Shown piece after piece: positions 36,017 through 49,700 of a stretch of DNA of 64,000 bases (within the stretch, counting starts at the first letter, position 1; each line of letters begins with the position of its first letter). Both the position numbers and the translations under genes were made by a program. The notes beneath the pieces were generated by a model. It was not told where the DNA came from and did no database searches. It saw only the letters and a list, made by a program, of their open reading frames with translations. The stretch is from NCBI RefSeq assembly GCF_034702125.1, contig NC_085876.1, positions 15,092,253 to 15,156,252 on the forward strand, in the 5' to 3' direction. Source of the DNA: Engraulis encrasicolus. Taxonomy: Eukaryota; Chordata; Actinopteri; Clupeiformes; Engraulidae.

Positions 36017-38270
36017 CTTTCCTGTCACAAACTGTCCTGTCCAATAAGGGCGAGAAAAGCCCATAAATAAATAAACTAATTAAAAAGGCAGCCCTTGGGT
36101 GCATTTCTGGAAAGCGTAGTTGCTAAATATGGTAGCTACTTTTTTGGTTGCAATGCAATTTCCAATCGGCAACTACCGAAGTTGCTAACTGCTAATAACT
36201 ACACTTTCCAGAAATGCACCCCTGATTAATAGTGCAAGAGCAACAGCCATAATTCTGGGAAAGAAATCATGGAAAAGCTGATCTACTTACTCTGTTTGGC
36301 AAAGGAACACTGGAATCTTGGCCAAGAATAACAAGCCTATACTCGTATTATATAGCTCTAGTGTCAACACCAATGCAATCTTTGTACTTGGTTAGTACTT
36401 GTTCTAAAACATTCACTTAATGTTGATTTAGTTTGCTAAGTGGGCTTATAATAGGCTGACGTAACCAATGCAGTTTTCACTTTCCTCCCTCCCTGTCGCT
36501 CTCCTACAAAAATGCATGAATCTATTGGCACATTAATAACTACTGTATTACAACAAACGACACAGTTTTTCACAGTAAAGTCAAACAAGTTTCATTTTGG
36601 AAGAGAAGCAGGAAAAATGACTACAAGTTTCCATTAAAAACAGTGATGTGTACATTTATGTCCATGTCTCTGGATGGTACTTTTCCTGCTTCAAATACAT
36701 TGAATAAAAGGTGTCTGACATCATGACATCATGTGGGGAAAAGGGGCTAATCAGTGCAGCATCCAGAAAGTCATCAGTTGCAGGAGTGCTATCTTGTTAA
36801 CACTGTGTGTCCTCTGTAGGGCACGTCAGTGATCCCTCTGCTGATGTCAGTGCTGAGGGATGAGGAGGAGTGGGAGAGACCTTGCTCCTTTTACCCAGAA
36901 CACTTCCTGGACGACAAGGGCCAGTTTGTCAAGCGGGATGCCTTCTTGCCCTTCTCTGCAGGTATTTTTGGAACAGCTGCTGCTTTGCAGAACTTTCTCT
37001 GGTTGTTGTTAGGAGATCCGTCTCAGAGATTAAGCTTGGTCACCAAAAGATCCGAGACATAAAGGCTCTTGGAGCTGCCTTCAATCTGGTTGTGTACAAA
37101 ATGCCAGTACTGATTGCAATAGTGTATGAATATTGCATTTTTAGTTGTGTGTATTGACTCTATGCCACCATGTGGAACAGACAAGAAAAGCCAGACTGAC
37201 TTGAACACAAACATCAGAATCACAGGCAGATAGGACAGCCCTGGGCTACCTGGAACGATGTAACTTCTCTAACAATCTCATGAGTGAATGGTGCAGCAAA
37301 TATCAACACAGTCTCATATCACCAGACTGTTTGTTTTCTGACTTAAAATGTTCATGTTGATGATCTGTCAATGCTGTTTGATTGACATTGATCCTGGGCA
37401 AACAGCTTTGACATGCCAAAGGTCATATCTTGTAAGATTCTGTAATAATTGACAAAAAGGATCATGTCATCCCTCTTCTTTTGCATAACGTAACAATGTC
37501 TTAGTTATGTGTAAGATTTTGTAAGAATTGTGTAAAAGATGGTGGCCTACGGTGCAGGAGCAGCTGTGTCCTAATGAATAGGGAGGCTCAGATACCACCC
37601 AAACCTCTTCGTACATCCAACTACCTAGCTCAAGTGCAAGGCACCCAACCCCACAAACCTCCAGGGACTGTAACCAACACCCTGTACCCAACATACTAGC
37701 TGAAAGTCACTCTGGACAAAATAGTCAGCTATGTGTAATGTAATGTAACCCCTCTCCTTGTTTCCTTATGTCACAGTGTAAAGAATCTATGTTCTATCGA
37801 AGTTAAGTTTATACTTCAAGATACACCAAGATACACCAAGAGTCACAAGAGTGTCTGGAGTAGTAATTATCAGTATGGTGTGGTAATGATGCATTTGCTT
37901 GTGGACATGGTTATTCAACACTGTAGATAATAATGAGACTGTGCTTTTGTGTGTGTGTGTATGCGCATGCATTGGGTGTGTGTATTATAAGGTAACAGAA
38001 CATCCCTCTCCTCTTCTTTGCTTTCGTGTGTGTGTGTGTGTGCGTGTGCGTGCCTGCCTGCCTGCCTGCCTGCCTGCCTCAGGGCGTCGGGTGTGTCTGG
38101 GCGAGGGTTTGGCCCGGATGGAGCTCTTCCTCTTCTTCACAACTCTGCTGCAGCGCTTCCGCTTTGCGCCCCCTGCTGGTGTCTCCGAGGAGCAGCTGGA
38201 CCTCACGCCAGCCGTGGGCTTCACCCTCCCGCCGTCCCCACACAAACTATGTGCAATCCTGAGGTCCTGA
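28666..38270 (+). CDS. cyp2k: CYP2K-like cytochrome P450, copy B (nine exons, intact)
   Basis: Exons: 28666-28857, 28982-29144, 31166-31315, 32874-33034, 33660-33839, 34352-34493, 35293-35477, 36820-36961, 38083-38270. Every junction is GT-AG, the phases agree, and the sum is 1503 nt (500 residues plus TGA). It is a haem monooxygenase of the ER membrane: N-terminal hydrophobic anchor (residues 1-25), proline hinge [14 protein letters not shown]-helix WKEMR (W128-R132), I-helix AGTDTT (306-311), K-helix EIQR (E362, R365), and the haem loop [12 protein letters not shown] with Cys443. Exon 2 ([20 protein letters not shown]) is close to CYP2K1 as I remember it. Trout CYP2K1 oxidises lauric acid and xenobiotics; the substrate here is unknown. 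Met1 is the start shared by all three copies; an upstream in-frame ATG at 28636 could add MQLQYNSIEA. B has T-LGQ and TTAATM in exon 6 where A and C have A-LGQ and TTGATM. Confidence 0.92.
29536..29867. mobile_element. hAT-type MITE (CAGGGGTGGGGAACC ends), intron 2 of B
   Basis: 332 bp with inverted ends CAGGGGTGGGGAACC and GGTTCCCCACCCCTG and imperfect 8-bp flanks TAGTAGGG and ATGTAGGG. It is the counterpart of 60750-61063, where the duplication is perfect. A second, truncated member starts at 29921. Confidence 0.75.
31749..32301. mobile_element. Tol2-like non-autonomous hAT element, intron 3 of B
   Basis: 553 bp with a perfect 8-bp duplication GTAATCCG (31741-31748, 32302-32309); A and C have single GTAATCCG empty sites. 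Ends CAGGGGTGGAAAAGTAACT and CTTTCCACCTCTG, with many ACTTTTACTTGAGTA subterminal repeats, recall Tol2 ends. No transposase. Confidence 0.85.
33516..33606. repeat. (CA)n microsatellite, intron 4 of B
   Basis: About 45 CA units, orthologous to the tracts at 9396-9470 and 51757-51801. Confidence 0.95.
36097..36222. mobile_element. Palindromic MITE, intron 7 of B
   Basis: Ends GGGTGCATTTCTGGAAAG and CTTTCCAGAAATGCACCC; the interior is also self-complementary (GTTGCTAA...TTAGCAAC type). Orthologous to 49237-49363 in C; A keeps one half (about 4385-4452). Confidence 0.75.
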
Positions 38271-38891
38271 GGATCACACACTCACATTTTGCACACACAT
38301 ACACGTACAGTGCAGTACACACATGAAGAAGCGTAGGTTCAGATTTACTGTGAGAGTGTGAGAATGACTGGTGCTGTTTAAGTTTGGAAGAAGAGGATGC
38401 CACATAAGCCTTGTGGACTTTTGTATTTCAAATGACAGCTTCATGTGCCGTCTTTGCTGAGAGGAACCGCCAGAAGGTGTTTATTGAGGAGGACTAATTT
38501 AGATAGGCTGATATGGCACATTTTTATAGTTTGAGGAATGAATCACTTTGAGCTCGATAGATTTGGATTCTATTTGTATTCAAGTGTCTATTGCAGGCAC
38601 TGTATCACCCAAGAAAGATGTAGAGGACATCACATGCACATCAAATAGCCTACTGTACATGTTATGCATGTGTGGGTGTCTGTGATGGATGCACGTGCTG
38701 TACAGTATGCAAAGTGTGAAATATTTGAAGGTGTAGTATATGAACACTTAGGAATAAAACAAAAAAAACATCTGGTAAAAAAACACGGGTCTGTGTTTTG
38801 ACTCACCTTTTTCATTTTTTACAGGATTTGTTTGGATTGTCCTGCACCTGGCATATTGTGGGGGATGTACACACTTTTACTTGATTGATTA

Positions 38892-38897
38892 AATAAA
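38892..38897 (+). other. Polyadenylation signal of copy B
   Basis: AATAAA about 620 bp after the stop codon, at the same place in A (1893-1898, minus) and C (43090-43095, minus). Conservation in all three supports a 3' UTR of about 0.6 kb, though which signal is used is not shown. Confidence 0.55.
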
Positions 38898-39557
38898 GTA
38901 TCTACCTCTGTCTTTGTACTGCGGCTACTTCTACTCTGTATCGCTCTTCATAACAGGAATTACCTCACAATGCGATCTCAAACAAAGTGAGTACAAGGAG
39001 AAGTACTGCTTTAATAATGACAGAATGTGTATTGACAAGATTGAATGAAATGAATACAAACCCCAACTCCGGTGAAGTTGGGACGTTTGGTAAACAGTGA
39101 ATAAATTCAAAATGCTATCATTTTCAAAACATTCAATCTATTCATTAGATGGAGAATAGTGAAAAGACAACATATTAAGCGTTAAAACTGAGAAAAAACA
39201 TTGTTTTGGGGGACATATGTACTCATTTCTAATTTGATAAATGCAACACGTCTCAAATAAGTTGGGACGGGGATCAGTGAAATTTAGTAAACATCCAAAT
39301 AAGATAAAACAACAAAGAAGAACATTTCAAAATGAATTGTACTGACAAACAATATATAGGTGTCCAGGTATAAGATCATCACAGAGAGGCTGACTCACTC
39401 AGAATTAAAGATGCAAAGGGAATAATTACCATAGTTATTATATACATTTTTGAATTCCCTTTGATTTACCACGATTGAGTGTATATAAGACATATTTTTG
39501 TCATTAAAATCATTGTATAGGTTCATGAAATACATATTGGCTGTAGTCTCACTCTAG

Positions 39558-40700
39558 CAGTTGTTAGATATTGTACAGTAGTAGAAACTAGCTTTTAGAT
39601 AATAAGAGATACTTTTGGTTTGTTAGTTGATTTTAATAAGAATGTTTGATAATAAAGATTGCTAATAAGATTGTTTGCTAATAAAGATGGCAATGATGAC
39701 TAAATATGATTTAATTGCAGACTATGGCGACTTGGAAGAACCCATGGAACTGACTAAATTGATTTTATCTCTGCCCCCAGACGGATGACTTCAGGCATCG
39801 GGCAAGCCAACAGGTTTCAAGAGCAATTAACTTCTCGTTTTAGAGCAATCATGGAAATGGCTTCAGGACGGGCACGGACAGGAGGCCAGTTGGAATACTC
39901 TCACCTCCAACGATAGGTGGAGGAACATACTAACGACCAATTTCTTGCTCAGTAGGCTCTCAACGTTCCACCAATCACTCCCAGCTTGAAACTGGTTGGA
40001 GATGGCACCAGACAGGGTCTGGGAAGGCCACAGAGATGGCACCTTAACAACTGCCTTTTGTTCAGCAGGTAATCCTGATGTTCCCAGGACGGCCCAGCCC
40101 CACCTGGGGTCCTAATCCCTATAGAAATGGTTGATGTTTGGGGATGGGGGATTATGCCCAGTCGTTCACAGGTTAAAGGGGGACACAGAGGAAGACCACA
40201 GGATGAAGATGACACAGAGGAAGACCGCAGGATGAAGATGGCCAATCCAGAACGACGGGTCAAAATGGCCGCCCCGGAACCACACGACATCCCAGAAAAG
40301 GCTCATCTGAACATAGACACACGCCCAGGAACACACCCATCTACTGACAAAACACACCCTCATAGCATCCCATTGGCACATAGGCACACACCCACAACCG
40401 CACCCATCCAAAACTGCATTAACGTTTGTTATCGGTCAGGGGTATTTAGGTTAGGAAATCTCCAGAGCTCTGAATGCTTGTGTAACTTGTGCTTTTTGTG
40501 TAGTATCCAGTGTTCTAGATAGCATCGGTTACTACTGCTGTAATATACTTTTTGGAGACAATAAATCCTTGGATTTTGTTGGGGACATAATTCGGACTGT
40601 TTGCCTTTTTCCTTTTTGATTTCAACGAACATGTGGTATGGCAGAGCCCATATATTCAACACACGCCAGATCTAATATGCGTGGTTTAAATGCCTACTAT
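39558..40700. other. Unassigned DNA inside the palindrome centre
   Basis: Unique within the window. An AATAAA-containing stretch near 40560-40640 could be the end of a retroelement, but no protein or clear terminal repeats are seen. The short frames here are not convincing. Confidence 0.4.
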
Positions 40701-40702
40701 TA

Positions 40703-42147
40703 CAAACCCCAACTCCGATGAAGTTGGGACGTTTGGTAAACAGTGAATAAAATCAAAATGCTATCATTCTCAAAACATTCAATCTATTCATTAGATGGAG
40801 AATAGTGAAAAGACAACATATTAAGTGTTAAAACCGAGAAAAATATTGTTTTGGGGGACATATGTACTCATTTCTAATTTGATAAATCCAACACGTCTCA
40901 AAAGAGTTGGGACGGGGACAATAAATGGCAGCAAATGTCGAGGAAGACTAAAAACAAAACAAAAGACAACACTTAACAGTTAAATACATTAACCTATTGA
41001 TGAATTTATATAAAAAACAGTGTTAATTCCTATCTTGGACATGATTTCACCAGCTTAAATGGTGGGTGTATTCCTTGTCATGTTTTGCAATGTTTTCCTT
41101 TCTGTAGTGCTTACAGTAGGACAGTTCTTGACCAAAAGCCCACCATTGTATCACCTGCTGGTCCTTATGATGGAGCCAAACTGTTAAAACATAGTAGAGA
41201 ATGCAATTTGACCTTACTATGTGGCAGTAATCGAAGATCTCCCTTCAAAATATAATGCATGAGTGGCTTTTCATGTTGTTTATAACCCATTTATACCATT
41301 CAGCACTGTATTTAACTCTACAGATAAGTGAGAACATCTTAACCAATGCACTACTGCACCCGCGTGCCATCATGGAGGCTGACTTTTGAAGCTAGCACTA
41401 ACACAAGTTGGATGGTCCATTTTCACTGTAGCACAGGATGTGCAATGCTCTATTATTGTCAAAAAGAATGGACTTCTACAACTTCTGCCGACTTCTGTAA
41501 GCAAAGGACAGTTTCCCATGTCTTCTGGGTCTATTTCAAGTGAGCTCAGGTGCTTAGGAGAATGTTACACCCCTGTATCATTTGCACGCATTAAGCATTC
41601 CTAATATGGTCAATTTTCAATAGCTCTAATTCCTGGAGTGCTAGAGTGAGACTACAGCCAATATATATTTCATGATGTCATGAACCTATACAATGATTTT
41701 AGTAACAAAAATATGTCTTATATACACTCAATCGTGGTAAATCAAAGGGAATTCAAAAATGTATGTAATAACTATGATAATTATTCCCTTTGCATCTTTA
41801 ATTCTGAGTGACTCAGCCTCTCTGTGATGATCTTATACCTTGACACCTATATTGTCCGTCAGTACAATTCATTTTGAAATGTTCTTCTTTGTTGTTTTAT
41901 CTTATTTGGATGTTTACTAAATTTCACTGATCCCCGTCCCAACTTATTTGAAACGTGTTGGATTTATCAAATTAGAAATGAGTACATATGTCCCCCAAAA
42001 CAATATTTTTTCTCGGTTTTAACACTTAATATGTTGTCTTTTCACTATCCTCCATCTAATGAATAGATTGAATGTTTTGAGAATGATAGCATTTTGATTT
42101 TATTCACTGTTTTCCAAACGTCCCAACTTCATCTGAGTTGGGGTTTG
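40703..42147. mobile_element. Full-length TA-flanked MITE (CAAACCCCAACTCC family)
   Basis: 1445 bp with ends CAAACCCCAACTCCGATGAA and TTCATCTGAGTTGGGGTTTG and TA on both sides. The inverted arms are about 220 bp. Short interior frames (for example 41346-41543) recur in other copies but resemble no protein I know. Confidence 0.8.
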
Positions 42148-43742
42148 TATGTGTTTGAAATTCTATACATGTGTTTGGTATCAATCTGATGGAAATACTT
42201 CGGGTGGTGAACAGGTCTTGGTTTTGAAACTGTTATTTGTCAATTTATTAAAGATTTAGAATCATAGGATTTGGATACGGTGTTGGTTACAACCCAACCC
42301 CGAGCCATTGTGCTAAGCCCAGCCCAGGTAAATGCCGGCACGTCAGTGGTCCCTGGCTGGGGTCGATTTGCGCGCATGAAGCATTCTTAATATGGTCAAT
42401 TTTTAATAGCTCTAATTCGTGGAGTGCTAGAGTGAGACTACAGCCAATATATATTTCATGATGTCATGAACCTATACAATGATTTTAATGACAAAAATAT
42501 GTCTTATATACACTCAATCGTGGTAAATCAAAGGGAATTCAAAAATGTATATAACTATGGTAATTATTCCCTTTGCATCTTTAATTCTGAGTGACTCGGC
42601 TTCTCTGTGATGATCTTATACCTGGACACCTATATTGTTCGTCAGTACAATTCATTTTGTAATGTTCTTCTTTGTTGTTTTATCTTATTTGGATGTTTAC
42701 TAAATTTCACTGATCCCCGTCCCAACTTATTTGACACGTGTTGCATTTATCAAATTAGAAATGAGTACATATGTCCCCCAAAACAATTTTTTTTCTCAGT
42801 TTTAACACTTAATATGCTGTCTTTTCACTATTCTCCATCTAATGAATAGATTGAATGTTTTGAAAATGATAGCATTTTGAATTTATTCACTGTTTACCAA
42901 ACGTCCCAACTTCACCGGAGTTGGGGTTTGTATTCATTTCATTCAATCTTGTCAATACACATTCTGTCATTATTAAAGCAGTACTTCTCCTTGTACTCAC
43001 TTTGTTTGAGATCGCATTGTGATGTAATTCCTGTTATGAAGAGCGATACAGAGTAGAAGTAGCCGCAGTATAAAGACAGAGGTAGATACTTTATTTAATC
43101 AATCAAGTAAAAGTGTGTACATCCCCCACAATATGCCAGGTGCAGGACAATCCAAACAAATCCTGTAAAAAATGAAAAAGGTCTACAACATTACTTCTTG
43201 ACCTGACTAATGAGTCAAAACACAGAGCCGTGTTTTTTTACCAGATGCTTTTTTTGTTTTATTCCTAAGTGTTCATATACTACACCTTCAAATATTTCAC
43301 ACTATGCATACTGTACAGCACGTGCATCCATCACAGACACCCACACATGCATAACATGTACAGTAGGCTATTTGATGTGCATGTGATGTCCTCTACATCT
43401 TTCTTGGGTGATACAGTGCCTGCAATAGACACTTGAATACAAATAGAATCCAAATCCATCGAGCTCAATGCGATTCATTCCTCAGTCTATAAAAATGTGC
43501 CATATCAGCCTATCTAAATTAGTCCTCCTCAATAAACACCTTCTGGCGGTTCCTCTCAGCAAAGACGGCACATGAAGCTGTCATTTGAAATACAAAAGTC
43601 CATAAGGCTTATGTGGCATCCTCTTCTTCCAAACTTAAACAGCACCAGTCATTCTCACACTCTCACAGTAAATCTGAACCAACGCTTCTTCATGTGTGTA
43701 TTGCACTGTACGTGTATGTGTGTGCAAAATGTGAGTGTGTGA

Positions 43743-46700
43743 TCAGGATCTAAGGATTGCACATAGTTTGTGTGGGGACGGCGGGAGGGTGAAGCCCACG
43801 GCTGGCGTGAGGTCCAGCTGCTCCTCGGAGACACCAGCAGGGGGCGCAAAGCGGAAGCGCTGCAGCAGAGTTGTGAAGAAGAGGAAGAGCTCCATTCGGG
43901 CCAAACCCTCACCCAGACACACCCGGCGACCTGAGGCACACACACACAGACACACACACACAGACACACGAAAGCAAAGAAAAGGAGAGGGGTGTTCTGT
44001 TACCTTACACACCCAATGCATGCGCATACACACACACACAAAATCACAGTCTCATTATTATCTATTGAATCACCATGTCCACAATCAAATGCATCATTAC
44101 CACACCATACTGATAATTACTACTCCAGACACTATTGTGACTATTGGTGTATCTTGAAGTATAAACTTAACTTCGATAGAACATAGATTCTTTACACTGT
44201 GACATAAGAAAAAAGTGTGACTTTCAGCTAGTATTTTAGGTACAGGGTGTTGGTTACAGTCCCTGGAGGTTTGTGGGGTTGGGTGCCTTGCACTTCAGCT
44301 AGGTAGTTGGATGTACGAAGAGGTTTGGGTGTTATCTGAGCCTCCCTATTCATTAGGACACAGCTGCTCCTGCACCGTAGGCCACCACCTTTTACACAAT
44401 TCTTACAAAATCTTACACATAACTAAGACCTTGTTACGTTATGCAAAAGAAAAGGGATGACCTGATCCCTTTTGTCAATTATAGCAGAATCTTACATGAT
44501 ATGACCTTTGGCATGTTAAAGCTGTTTGCCCAGGATCAATGTCAATCAAACATCATTGACAGATCATCAACATGAACATTTTAAGTCAGAAAACAAACAG
44601 TCTGGTGATATGAGACTGTGTTGATATTTGCTGCACCATTCACTCATGAGATTGTTAGAGAAGTTACATCTTTCCAGGTAGCCCAGGCCTGTCCAATCTG
44701 CCTGTGATTCTGATGTTTGTGTTCAAGTCAGTCTGGCTTTTCTTGTCTGTTCCACATGGTGGCATAGAGTCAATACACACAACTAAAAATACAATATTCA
44801 TACACTATTGCAATCAGTACTGGCATTTTGTACACAACCAGATTGAAGGCAGCTCCAAGAGCCTTTATGTCTCGGATCTTTTGGTGACCAAGCTTAATCT
44901 CTGAGACGGATCTCCTAACAACAACCAGAGAAAGTTCTGCAAAGCAGCAGCTGTTCCAAAAATACCTGCAGAGAAGGGCAAGAAGGCATCCCGCTTGACA
45001 AACTGGCCCTTGTCGTCCAGGAAGTGTTCTGGGTAAAAGGAGCAAGGTCTCTCCCACTCCTCCTCATCCCTCAGCACTGACGTCAGCAGAGGGATCACTG
45101 ATGTGCCCTACAGAGGACACACAGCGTTAACAAGACAGCACTCCTGCAACTAATGACTTTCTGGATGCTGCACTGATTAGCCCCTTTTCCCCACATGATG
45201 TCATGATGTCAGACACCTTTTATTCAAGGCATTTGAAGCAGGAAAAAGTACCATCCAGAGACATGGACATAAATGTACACAAAAGTATTTCAAAAACTTT
45301 AAACAACAGCATAAAAATCGCATTGGCTTTGGAGGGATACATCTGTCAAAGTAGCCTATAAGTCATCAAGACTATACTGTACTATAGTGTAATGAACTGT
45401 ACTAATGAACATACTCTACTGTACTGCAATGTACTCTGCTGCACTGTACTGTGCTGTACTGTAATATACCATACTGTATTCTACTCTAGTGTACCATACA
45501 GCACTATATCTACTGTACTCTACTCTAATGTAATGTACTGTACTCTAGTGTACTGTACTGAACTGTACTGTACTATACTGTACTATACTATACTGTACTG
45601 TACTGAACTGTATTGTACTTTACTATATTGTACTTTACTATACTGTACTCTACTCTGATGTACTGTACTGCACTATACTGAACTGTATTGTACTCTACTG
45701 TCATACTGTACTGTACTGTGCTGTACTGTACTGTACTGTGCTGTACTGTACTGTATGTTACTGCACTATTGTACAACTACATAGGACATGTAGAGCATTC
45801 TGAGGTCAAGTACAATATGATGCAAAAAGGTGTGGTGGGAATGAGTTATGTTACTGTTACCACTGAAAATCTTGAAGGTTAAAAAGGTCCTGTGGCATTT
45901 TATGTGTGCGTGTGTGTGTGTGTGTGGGGGGGGGGGGGTAGCCCATGGTAGCCCATCCTTCCTCCTCGACTATATGTGTGCCTTGCATATCAAGAAAATG
46001 AGTAATGGCTCACCTTTATAGTATATGCCATATGAGAATTGTTGCTTTATATTGATATTTCTCCTATACGTAGGTAAGGGTGGCAAAGACCTATGGTTCA
46101 TGCTGTCCATGAGCTGTCAGTTTTGAAGTAGCAATTGAGGTAAATGATCACTGAGGTAACGGCAATACAACACAAGAAGGCTACTAGGTGAGGACTTCTG
46201 AAATTCTGAAAAAAGAAATCCATTTACCTCTGTCTACTTACTGAACACCTACTTAGAAATAATTTTCTTTATTTCATTTCAACTGAAGATATACATCGAG
46301 TAATCTATAATGCCATTCTTAAAGATGACTGAAATGCACTCACTATATGCACAATACTACCTGTGAAGATGTAGAACTTGGTGATGTTATGGATCATTCA
46401 CACATATGGAGAGCTTGTAACTTACTCTCTCATGCAAATAAAAATATCTATGTTATGGAAATTAGAGGATGGAGAAGCTGCTACCTTGGACACCTTGTTG
46501 CACTGACACCTCCCCATTCAGTATGCTGCTGAGTGAGCATTAGCAGCAGTCTATTCTCACCGTAGTTTTACAGTGGGAAATACTCATTTTAATTCAGGCC
46601 AAGTATGAATCTTCTTAAATTGTTCACAATGTTACATTTGCTGTCAAGCAAGTAAGCACAGGCTCATATGACATGTTTGAAAGTTGTTTTCAGAGGGCTC

Positions 46701-49700
46701 CTAGGCTAGAATTACTACATATACCCTAAAGAAACACCATGCAAAGTCTGGTGCTTTTGTCACTTCCGTAACGGTAAAACCCTTAACAGACTCCAATAAA
46801 GTTGTTATCTTTTAATATAAGCATTTAATCAAAACCTAATGATGAAATTGATTCTACATCTACCATCAAAACATACATTTCCACCTTTAGACTGCTTTTA
46901 AATGACATTTCAAGCCTTTGATATGTCCAAATCTCCAAAAGGAGGCCATTTTGGATGCCATCTTGAATTTCTCAGAGAGCCCAAGGGGGATTCCTGGGGA
47001 CTATTGATTCCCAAAGGTATTCTAAACATATCCTGACATTTTCAGCTTGTTACTAATTTGTTCAATCCACCCACTGAATTGTAATTGCGCTAAAACATGA
47101 AAAATCATAAATTTTGGACCCCATCTGGGCCACCATATTGAATTTCTCAGAGATGCCAAGTTGGATTCCTCTGGATTTTTTGTATGTTTTCCCTATTATA
47201 CAAACCCCAACTCCGGTGAAGTTGGGACGTTTGGGAAACAGTGAATAAAATCAAAATGCTATCATTTTCAAAACATTCAATCTATTCATTAGATGGAGAA
47301 TAGTGAAAAGACAACATATTAAGTGTTAAAACCGAGAAAAAATATTATTTTGGGGGACATATGTACTCATTTCTAATTTGATAAATCCAACACGTCTCAA
47401 AAGAGTTGGGACAGGGACAATAAATGGCAGCAAATGTCGAGGAAGACTAAAAACAAAATAAAAGACAACACTTAACAGTTAAATACATTAACCGATGAGA
47501 TGATTTTATATAAAAAACAGTGTTAATTCCTATCTTGGACATGATTTCACCAGCTTAAATGGTGGGTGTATTCCTTGTCATGTTTTGCAATGTTTTCCTT
47601 TCTGTAGTGCTTACAGTTTGACAGTTCTTGGCCAAAAGCCCACCATTTTTACACCTGCTGGTCCTTATGATGGAGCCAAACTGTTAAAACATAGTAGAGA
47701 ATGCAATTTGACCTTACTATGTGGCAGTAATCGAAGATCTCCCTTCAAAATATAATGCATGAGTGGCTTTTCATGCTGTTTAAAACCAATTTATACCATT
47801 CAGCACTGTATTTAACTCTACAGATGAGTGAGAACATCTTAACCAATGCACTACTGCACCCGCATGCCATCATGGAGGCTGACTTTTGAAGTTAGCACTA
47901 ACACAAGTTGGATGGTCCATTTTCACTGTAGCACAGGATGTGCAATGCTCTATTATTGTCAAAAAGAATGGACTTCTACAACTTCTGCTGACTTCTGTAA
48001 GCAAATGACAGTTTCCCATGTCTTCTGGGTTTATTTCAAGTGAGCTCAGGTGCTTAGGAGAATGTTACACCCCTGTATCATTTGCACGCATTAAGCATTC
48101 TTAATATGGTCAATTTTCAATAGCTCTAGCACTCCAGGAATTAGAGTGAGACTACAGCCAATATATATTTCATGATGTCATGAACCTAAACAATGATTTT
48201 AGTAACAAAAATATGTCTTATATACACTCAATCGTGGTAAATCAAAGGGAATTCAAAAATGTATGTAATAACTATGGTAATTATTCCCTTTGCATCTTTA
48301 ATTCTGAGTGACTCAGCCTCTCTGTGATGATCTTATACCTAGACACCTATATTGTCCGTCAGTACAATTCATTTTGAAATGTTCTTCTTTGTTGTTTTAT
48401 CTTATTTGGATGTTTACTAAATTTCACTGATCCCCGTCCCAACTCTTTTGAGACGTGTTGGATTTATCAAATTAGAAATGAGTACATATGTCCCCCAAAA
48501 GAATATTTTTTCTCGGTTTTAACACTTAATATGTTGTCTTTTCACTATTCTCCATCTAATGAATAGATTGAATGTTTTGAAAATAATAGCATTTTGATTT
48601 TATTCACCGTTTACCAAACGTCCCAACTTCATCGGAGTTGGGGTTTGTAGTTGAGTGTTGGCATACAATATTTGGTGCCAATCCACCCACCCATTGAAAA
48701 GTTATTACGTGAAAACATTAAAAATATCATACATTTTGGACACCATCTGGAATTTCTCAGAGAGCACAAGGGGGATTCCTGGGGACTTTTAGTATGTTAT
48801 TCCTAAAGGTATTCTGAACATATACTGAAATTTTCAGCTTGTTACTAATTTGTTCCGGGTGAAACCCTAATACTCTTGGCCTAACAGTAGTTATTAATGT
48901 GCCAATAGATTCATGCATTTTTGTACGAGAGCGACAGGGAGGGAGGCAAGTAAAAACTGCATTTCACTTTGGTTACATCAGCCTATTATAAGCCCATTTA
49001 GCAAACGATATCAACATTAAGTGAATGTTTAATGAGGTGTTAAATGCTACCCAAGAACAAGTACTAACCAAGTACAAAGATTGCATTAGTGTTGACACTA
49101 GAGCTATATAATACGAGTATAGGCTTGTTATTCTTGGCCAAGATTCCAGTGTTCCTTTGCCAAACATAGTAAGTAGATCAGCTTTTCCCTGATTTCTTTC
49201 CCAGAATTATGGCTGTTGCTCTTGCACTACTAATCAGGGGTGCATTTCTGGAAAGCATAGTTATTAGCAGTTAGCAACTTCGGTAGTTGCCGATTGGAAA
49301 TTGCATTGCAACCAACAAAGTAGCTACCATATTTAGCAACTACGCTTTCCAGAAATGCACCCAAGGGCTGCCTTTTTAATTAGTTTATTTATTTATGGGC
49401 TTTTCTCGCCCTTATTGGACAGGACAGTTTGTGACAGGAAAGTAACGAGAGAGAGAGAGAGAGAGAGAGACGGGAGGATCAGGAGAACAACCTCGGGCCA
49501 TGAGCCATGGCCATGGACAGGGCTGACTTTACAAACCTTATACAGTATACCAGTGGCCTCCAATTATTTTTCTTCCAAATGCCAAATTACGTAGAGCAAG
49601 TGAGGTTGCGGGCCAAACTTATGTCCCGAGCCTCTGTGAACGCTTTGGGGAGAAATGACCCACTGAAGTTTTAGTGATCAAAATTCACAAACATTTATGT

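Larger units (their letters stand above)
39057..42930. mobile_element. Chimeric TA-flanked element at the centre of the B/C palindrome
   Basis: Starts CAAACCCCAACTCCGG and ends in its reverse complement, flanked by TA. Each side (39057-39557 and about 42388-42930) is the right half of the 1.45 kb family, in opposite orientation. In full-length copies only about 220 bp are inverted, and the two interiors differ (GGCAGCAAATG side against CAGTGAAATTTAG side). Here both sides carry the CAGTGAAATTTAG interior. Between them lie about 1.1 kb of unrecognised DNA and a full family copy. Confidence 0.75.
45275..48885. repeat. Repeat-filled expansion of copy C intron 7
   Basis: Replaces about 130 bp present in A and B. 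It contains a degenerate TACTG array (45372-45772), a GT/poly-G tract (45902-45938), about 1.2 kb of unrecognised AT-rich DNA, and a TA-flanked MITE. Segments built around GGGGATTCCTGGGGACT recur on both sides of that MITE (about 46985 and 48770). Confidence 0.6.

Noticed and set aside
41346..41604. Frames repeated in several TA-flanked MITEs (about 41346, 47846, 57057)
   Set aside because: Similarity follows from the elements being copies; the frames are short and in no known family, with two overlapping frames equally open.
45392..45882. Open frames in both strands of the TACTG array
   Set aside because: Periodic low-complexity peptides forced by the pentamer.
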